Source: Holtermannia corniformis
Lineage: Eukaryota; Basidiomycota; Tremellomycetes; Holtermanniales
Direction: 5' to 3'
Length of the DNA: 64,000 nucleotides
Assembly: GCA_001599935.1 (NCBI GenBank)
Contig: BCIJ01000015.1
Span: 349,191 to 413,190 of the forward strand
The first letter of the stretch is position 1. Each line of letters starts with the position of its first letter. The position numbers were made by a program, and so were the translations under genes. Below the pieces are notes generated by a model. The model had not been told where the DNA came from and did no database searches. It saw only the letters and a program-made list of their open reading frames with translations. Below, in pieces: positions 59,229 through 64,000 of the stretch.

Positions 59229-59974
59229 ATGTACAGGTCGCAAAACCCTCTTGCATCACCGTCCCCAATGCCGCCGCTCCGCCCCACCATCAGGATCTCG
59301 CGGGCAAAGTTTCTAATGACTCTGGACGATCTGTACGTAGTGTGATAGCAGTCCTCTCAGCTGTCCTCGATGCTGATCTTTCTTCAGTGGTATCGACGTC
59401 TTCAAGATCGCGCTCTGCTTCATCCATTCAAATCTCGACCGACACTTGACGCTCGAGCGCATCGCCAACGCCTATCTTGGCGAGTGGTCCAGCTACACGA
59501 CTATCCACCTCCAGGCAGCGCTTCGCAGCCGACCCGATCGTCTCGTGATGTTCCAAACAGAATCAGTATCGTGTACGAGAACGCCGCTTGTTTTAGCGGG
59601 CTAGAAGACGCAAGAGTACGAGACCTCAAGTCCGTCTTCGACTTTCGGTTCTGCAGATGGCCATCACCCTGGTTTACCGCGACGCCCAAAGACTCGACCA
59701 CGTCGACGAAGCTCGCGTTAAAGAGGTGAAGAGAATGTTCAATCGACCCTGGGTAAGTCCTTTCGACTACTCAGTTGCGCCGTTGTTTGGCCAAATCTCC
59801 CTACGTCTCATGTATCTAGCTGCATTGGGGAAAGCAGCGGGCCGAACCACCCTTTATGTCCTCACCAGCTTGCTGGTAACTCCATACCCCGTGGCGAAGC
59901 TTGGCAATGTTCCCTATGTGCATCGGGACATCATACCTGGTGTTGACGCACTCTATGGGTGCTGTACCAAGTGA
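59229..59974 (+). pseudogene. Hypothetical gene with duplicated motif and frame breaks
   Basis: Exon 1 starts MYRSQNPLASPSPMPPLRPT and ends at a GTACGT donor. The acceptor CTTCAG at 59382-59387 leads to GIDVFKIALCFIHSNLDRHL, TLERIANAYLGEW and IHLQAALRSRPDRLVMFQTE. Beyond this the protein-like sequence jumps frame twice: ISIVYENAACFSGLEDARVR-DLKSVFDF, then ITLVYRDAQRLDHVDEARVK-EVKRMFNRPW. These two pieces look like a tandem duplicate (V-Y-x-x-A ... D/E-A-R-V-x-x-x-K-x-x-F). Short introns might explain the jumps, but none is clear. It is a gene with unresolved exons or a decaying one. Confidence 0.4.
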
Positions 59975-60353
59975 CGTGATGTCTCATTTGAACCCTATGG
60001 TCGACTTGCGATCTGGATGCTTAGATCCACGGCGGAGATCTCAGCACACGCTGCTTGTAGCAACTGGCGGAATGTAGCATTGGGCTGCTTTCGTTGCCTT
60101 TGTGCTCCGAGGATCATGTTCTGTGTGTGACAATCCTGTGTCGCAACTACAACCCATGGCTGGAGTCCTTGTGTGGACATCTATTCCCATTGACTAAACG
60201 TCGTCGGTTGTAGAATCTTGGTGGGCTGATTGGTCGTCATCCTTGACTCTCCGGTGTGACAAGTCTCTACACCAGTTACTCTACACTCTCCCCACTCGCC
60301 TTCCGTGCTCATATAGATCAACGAGTGCTGTTGCTGACCCCATACGTTCGCAG

Positions 60354-61092
60354 GACAAGATTTGGCGAGGTCGAGCCTATTTGCGGGTTCTGCGACGAGC
60401 TCATGCCGAAACCGAACCGTTCCTCGACTTGTCGACGTTTGTAATCGACGACATCGAAACCGCCGCCCGTATCAAGCGGCTGCAAGTTGAGAGAGAGTGC
60501 GAAGAGGAGGAAGACCGCTGCGCAAGAGAAGATGAGGAAAGAGAGGCTAAGGCGACTGCGGATACCAAAGTTCGTGAACCGAGCCGCAACTTGAAGTCCC
60601 GGCCGCAGTTACTGACGTTTGCAGACCACAGCCAGACCTACAATCTTTGTCACTTCCCTCGCTCGGCTCCAGTTCATCCCAACCGCCGCTGTGGCCGTCC
60701 CGACCACCCTTCCACTCGCATCCCGAGGCATTCCGCCGGCATTGGTACCGGCAAGTTTCTTCCGTCCACCTCCCACCCAGCCTACTTCAGCCCCCATTGC
60801 GCACCCGTTACCTACGCAAAATGACAGTTATGATGGCGAAGAACATTCTGAACAAGTTCTCGCGAGCTTTGAACTCGACAGCCTCAAACGCGCGCTTGGC
60901 GATCCGGAACGAGACGTCAACGAAATCCGTGTGATTCTGGCGTCGAGGGCAGAGGAGCAGGGGCAGTCGGGTGAAGAATATGTTCTACGCTGTCAAGCTT
61001 ATCGAGGACCCTGGTCCAGTCACCATGCGTTCGAGGGCCAGGGCAGGCTTGGCGTCGGTGTTGTACCCTGTGGAGTGACTTGTCATGCATGA
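60354..61092 (+). CDS. Hypothetical protein, 5' exon unresolved
   Basis: A strong acceptor (TTGCTGACCCCATACGTTCG then CAG, ending 60353) opens this exon. One frame reads DKIWRGRAYLRVLRRAHAET, then a charged helix (IDDIETAARIKRLQVERECE). An intron (GTTCGT ... TTACTGACGTTTGCAG, near 60571-60625) joins it to TTARPTIFVTSLARLQFIPT and later SFELDSLKRALGDPERDVNE. The other frame of the first exon reads FGEVEPICGFCDELMPKPN. Its CGFCDELMP resembles the CxxCDE(P/L)MP start of RTC4-like domains in basidiomycete proteins, so the first exon's frame is uncertain. The start codon was not located. Confidence 0.35.
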
Positions 61093-61160
61093 TTGTTGAT
61101 CGTTACTTTTCACTCATGCAGTGCAATGTCGTGCCGCACGCCACTGAGAAATGCAGTAGC

Positions 61161-61622
61161 TCACAGGGAAGAGGGCCCAACCGCCTTGCGAGTATTTTGC
61201 ATTCGAGGGGCTTCCATGCGCGTAGGTCTGCCTCCACGGTGCCTAGCGATTGTTTGAGCTTGACACAAGGCAAGTGCCAGGCCAATCTCGAGGCATCCGA
61301 CCCATGTCCGATCACTTAGCCCCATGCATGTTTGTTTTGACTTTTGAGTGAGAAAGTCCAACCGTTGAACTTCAACAGACGCAGAGCCATACATCTTGAG
61401 GTGATGGCCTTCCTGTACATGAATCAATCGCATTGCAGCACATGTCATGGTTGGAATTTTCACGCCTCCCTCCTTCCATTGATCCTTTGCATGAGTGAGT
61501 AAGCGCTCGAGTACTGCGGAAGAGCACCCATCTGGATCACGCTCGTTAATCAGCAGAAGGCTCGAAAGCGGGTGATGACTGATCACTTCTACGTACCGTT
61601 TGCGGCGTCCTTCGACGCTCAT
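61161..61622 (-). CDS. Hypothetical protein (up to 153 aa)
   Basis: Met at 61622 (MSVEGRRKRYVEVISHHPLS) begins a plausible helical protein (SSAVLERLLTHAKDQWKEGG, MTCAAMRLIHVQEGHHLKMY). The last ~50 residues are less convincing and may be intron or UTR. A minus-strand ORF upstream (61633-62169) is open but Arg-rich and probably a shadow. No family recognised. Confidence 0.35.
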   Translation of the reverse strand: MSVEGRRKRYVEVISHHPLSSLLLINERDPDGCSSAVLERLLTHAKDQWKEGGVKIPTMTCAAMRLIHVQEGHHLKMYGSASVEVQRLDFLTQKSKQTCMGLSDRTWVGCLEIGLALALCQAQTIARHRGGRPTRMEAPRMQNTRKAVGPSSL

Positions 61623-62378
61623 GTCACAGGTTTCAGCGATTCAGCGCTTCCGGAACATATCGATTCGCTGTGCATACACGCTCCCTGCGAGTTCCCGTGG
61701 CACTATCACAAAGCTTTCGAGTTTGGATGCTCTGCCTGGTGCCTGGAACGTCTGCCGCATGCTCCGCTCGCTTCCACCACCAAGTCGTACTTACCGCCAC
61801 CCGATTCCTTGCGCCTCCTGTGCCGAGTCTCCTCGCGCGAGCCGCGTCGGAAGAGTGCAGATCACTATAGCGAGCTGCAAATGCTTTTGACCGATGCCGG
61901 ATGATACTCAAACGCTCTATACATGTCTTGCCCTTGTTATCTTTAGCACCGGACGGCAGTTGTCTGCGCCTAACAAGTCTCCTGGAGCCACCGGACGCCC
62001 TCACGACGGCCTCCACTTTTGACCTCCACTCGATCAGCGGCAGCCGGCCCGGTCGTCTATGACGGACGGTAGCGGACAATATTAAGACATGCGTTTTAGC
62101 TTTAGGTGCTCGGTTTGTTTTTAGGTCGTACAACCACAACAAAGATCGCTGGCGAGCATCAAAGAACATCAGTGTGCTCAGACAGATCGTAGCTATCTTC
62201 TCGTGCNGTCAGCCGCGTGTTTACTTGATCGGGAAGCTNACAATACCTTTGAACAGACTGGTCNGCCTTCTCGGATGTAGCGATGGGACTTTAAGCTTGT
62301 AGCTCCGCGTACACCCCTCCTCCCACCCTCTCCCGCCCACTCTTACATTGGTATCATCCTCTAGAACAACCCTGTGCC
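61623..62378. other. Region upstream of transposon gene
   Basis: No supported gene. It contains three N bases (62207, 62239, 62264) and may include the 5' flank or terminal part of the transposon; no inverted repeat was found. Confidence 0.35.
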
Positions 62379-64000
62379 ATGGATTGCCCTGTTGGCCCGC
62401 CCTTGGATGATGACGGCCGAGTGAGTTGATCATGCANTCCGTCGTGATCGGAATGGATCCTCACTGCATGATTAGCCGCTCCCCCTCACGATTGAGCAGA
62501 TCAAACTCGTGGAGGAACACATCTACGACGACTCTGACCACATCAGAGCCTATATCGCGCAGCCGGCTGTTGACAGGGATCCTCTGGCCCTCGCAAGCCT
62601 TCTTCGCGACATTCAGACCCTCCTCATCCGTCTCAACGCTCTACAACCGTGCATGCCGCATTCGCCCTTCCAGCAGCTCACCTTCTACCTCCTACACCAT
62701 CGCGANATCCTCTCCNACATTGAGAAGTCCCAGTCGCAGCTCGATTTACTTCCTCGAGCCCCATTTCCTTCAAGCCGCGGTCGATACGTCGACATCGACA
62801 TGGGCCTTGTNCTCTACCTCACTGGCGCTGGCTTCACGGATGAGGTCATAGGCAACATTGTGGGCTGTTCGGATCGCACTCTGCGCCGCCGCCGGGAAGA
62901 CTGGGGAATCACAAAGCGCGGCTTCTCTTGGATATCGAACAACCAGCTTGCCGAAGCCATCAACATGATTATGGAGACTGGTCCGCCCTCTCAGGGTGCC
63001 ACCGCAGTGTCCGCGGCCCTCAAAAGCATGGGTTTGGTCATCCAACGTGATCGCGTAAAGTACATGATCCGCAACATGTATCCCGGGCAAGTTTCGCGTC
63101 GCTGGGCTCAAGAGATTCGACGCCGCAAGTACTTCGTGCCATGGGTCAACTCCCTGTGGCACATGGANGGCCACCACAAGCTCATCAAGTGGAAGTTCGT
63201 CATCCACGGCTGTATCGACGGCAAAACTCGATTGGTGACTTTTATGCGCGTGGCCGACAATAATTTCGCNGAGACGGTGCTCGCCGGCTTCAAGCAGGCC
63301 ACCGAGACGTTTGGCTGGCCCAGCCGCATCCGCGTTGACGCAGGTGGGGAGAATCTGCGCGTCAAAGAGCTCATGGAAGAGGTTCGAGGTTCGTGCACTC
63401 GAAGTGCCACTGTAGCCTACTGACCGTCTTTCAGGCGAGAATCGCGGCTCATTCATTGTTGGGACGTCTACGCACAACCAGCGTATCGAGAGGCTTTGGG
63501 TCGACCTCCAAAACTGGTGCACTGGGCTCTATCCAGCCATTTTCGAGACTCTCGAAGATGACGGCCACCTCAACATCGACGATCCTCTCAACATGTTCTG
63601 TCTGCACAAGTGCTACTTGCCGCAGCTGCAGGCAGCCCTTGACCACTTCCAGGAACAGTGGAACAACCACAGGTTGTCCACTGAGAAGGGCTTGACGCCG
63701 AAGCAGTTGGCTGCGCAGAGTGAGTGATTTTAGAGTAGATCTGGCTCTGGCACAGTGCTGATCTCTGCAGGCTGGGTGGTTGCGCGGCTCTCCGGCATCA
63801 GTCTGGACCTTCATCCTACTGAGGGACCAGAGCTCGACGACGAGGACCCAGAGGTGCTTGAGCACGCATCGCGCAACTTCGCCGAATACGGTGTAGACGT
63901 GGACACGTCTCGTACGCCGCGTCCCGAAGACCCGCACGTCCAAGTCATGCGTCCGCTCGATGGTCTACCACCACCCATTGCTACGCTGCTTTCAGATTGG
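62379..64000 (+). mobile_element. Integrase-core (DDE-type) transposon gene, 3' end cut off
   Basis: Exon 1 (MDCPVGPPLDDDGR) is spliced to PLPLTIEQIKLVEEHIYDDS. A helix-turn-helix-like region follows (LTGAGFTDEVIGNIVGCSDR, TLRRRREDWGI), then the catalytic core: NSLWHM(D/E)GHHKLIKWKFVI, HGCIDGKTRLVTFMRVADNN, FGWPSRIRVDAGGEN, and after an intron (63386-63433 region) STHNQRIERLWVDLQNWCTG. The presumed triad is the ambiguous residue at codon 63166-63168 (GAN), Asp in RVDAGG and Glu in RIERLW. A second intron near 63720-63769 leads to SWVVARLSGISLDLHPTEGP, and the frame runs off the window. The family is the integrase-core group widespread in basidiomycetes and animals (WHxDGxHKLIRWxFVIHGxIDG). 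Nine Ns lie between 62207 and 63270. Confidence 0.8.

Noticed and set aside
61633..62169. Minus-strand 178-codon ORF
   Set aside because: Arg-rich composition and an overlapping plus-strand ORF suggest chance openness in GC-rich DNA.

Overview
The window is nuclear DNA from a compact fungal genome, most likely a basidiomycete. Genes are dense and lie on both strands. Most are cut by very short GT-AG introns, commonly 40-55 nt, with a CTGAC or CTAAC branch site 5-15 nt before the acceptor. The conserved proteins have fungal architectures, for example full-length GCN2, SPF30, an RBM25-like PWI protein and an ABCC transporter with TMD0. I cannot fix the species; a small-genome Pucciniomycotina lineage is only a guess.

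Layout. 0-1.65 kb: the 3' part of an unrecognised membrane protein gene. 2.5-4.6 kb: a cluster of unrecognised ~100-residue helical proteins, one with an in-frame stop. 4.9-18.8 kb: a housekeeping block with mitochondrial ribosomal protein mL46 (-), nuclear exosome nuclease RRP6 (+), the RBM25/Snu71-like splicing factor (-), a SNF5/SFH1 remodeller subunit (+), mRNA export factor NXT1 (-), an HD-domain phosphohydrolase (-) and a Nudix hydrolase with a C-terminal membrane tail (+). 18.9-20.9 kb: a second patch of small paralogous or decayed genes, including what looks like a dead kinase-like gene. 20.9-40.3 kb: CPD photolyase PHR1 (-), an ABCC transporter with many introns (+), proteasome subunit RPN2 (-), an Old Yellow Enzyme-family oxidoreductase (+) and replicative helicase subunit MCM4 (+). 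40.7-42 kb: a third patch, a tandem trio of small paralogs with the middle copy broken. 42.8-51.5 kb: splicing factor SPF30 (-), a HAD hydrolase of HDHD3 type (-) and eIF2alpha kinase GCN2 (+).

From 51.5 kb to the right edge the DNA changes character. Recognisable genes disappear. There are two unrecognised coiled-coil proteins that look like distant paralogs, an inverted-repeat element, duplicated segments, small ORFs in conflicting frames, and at the edge an integrase-core (DDE-type) transposon gene cut off by the window. Nine of the window's fifteen N bases fall in the last 1.8 kb, as expected if several diverged copies of that element were collapsed in assembly.

The conserved genes cover RNA processing and export (RRP6, RBM25-like, NXT1, SPF30), chromatin (SNF5/SFH1), replication (MCM4), protein turnover (RPN2), repair (PHR1) and nutrient stress (GCN2). 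They are not an operon-like system. Several neighbours are divergent and share short promoters (mL46/RRP6, RBM25/SFH1, HD/Nudix, PHR1/ABCC, RPN2/OYE, HAD/GCN2). The most novel material is the set of small paralogous proteins in three patches. All exon limits are read by eye from splice signals and reading-frame continuity.
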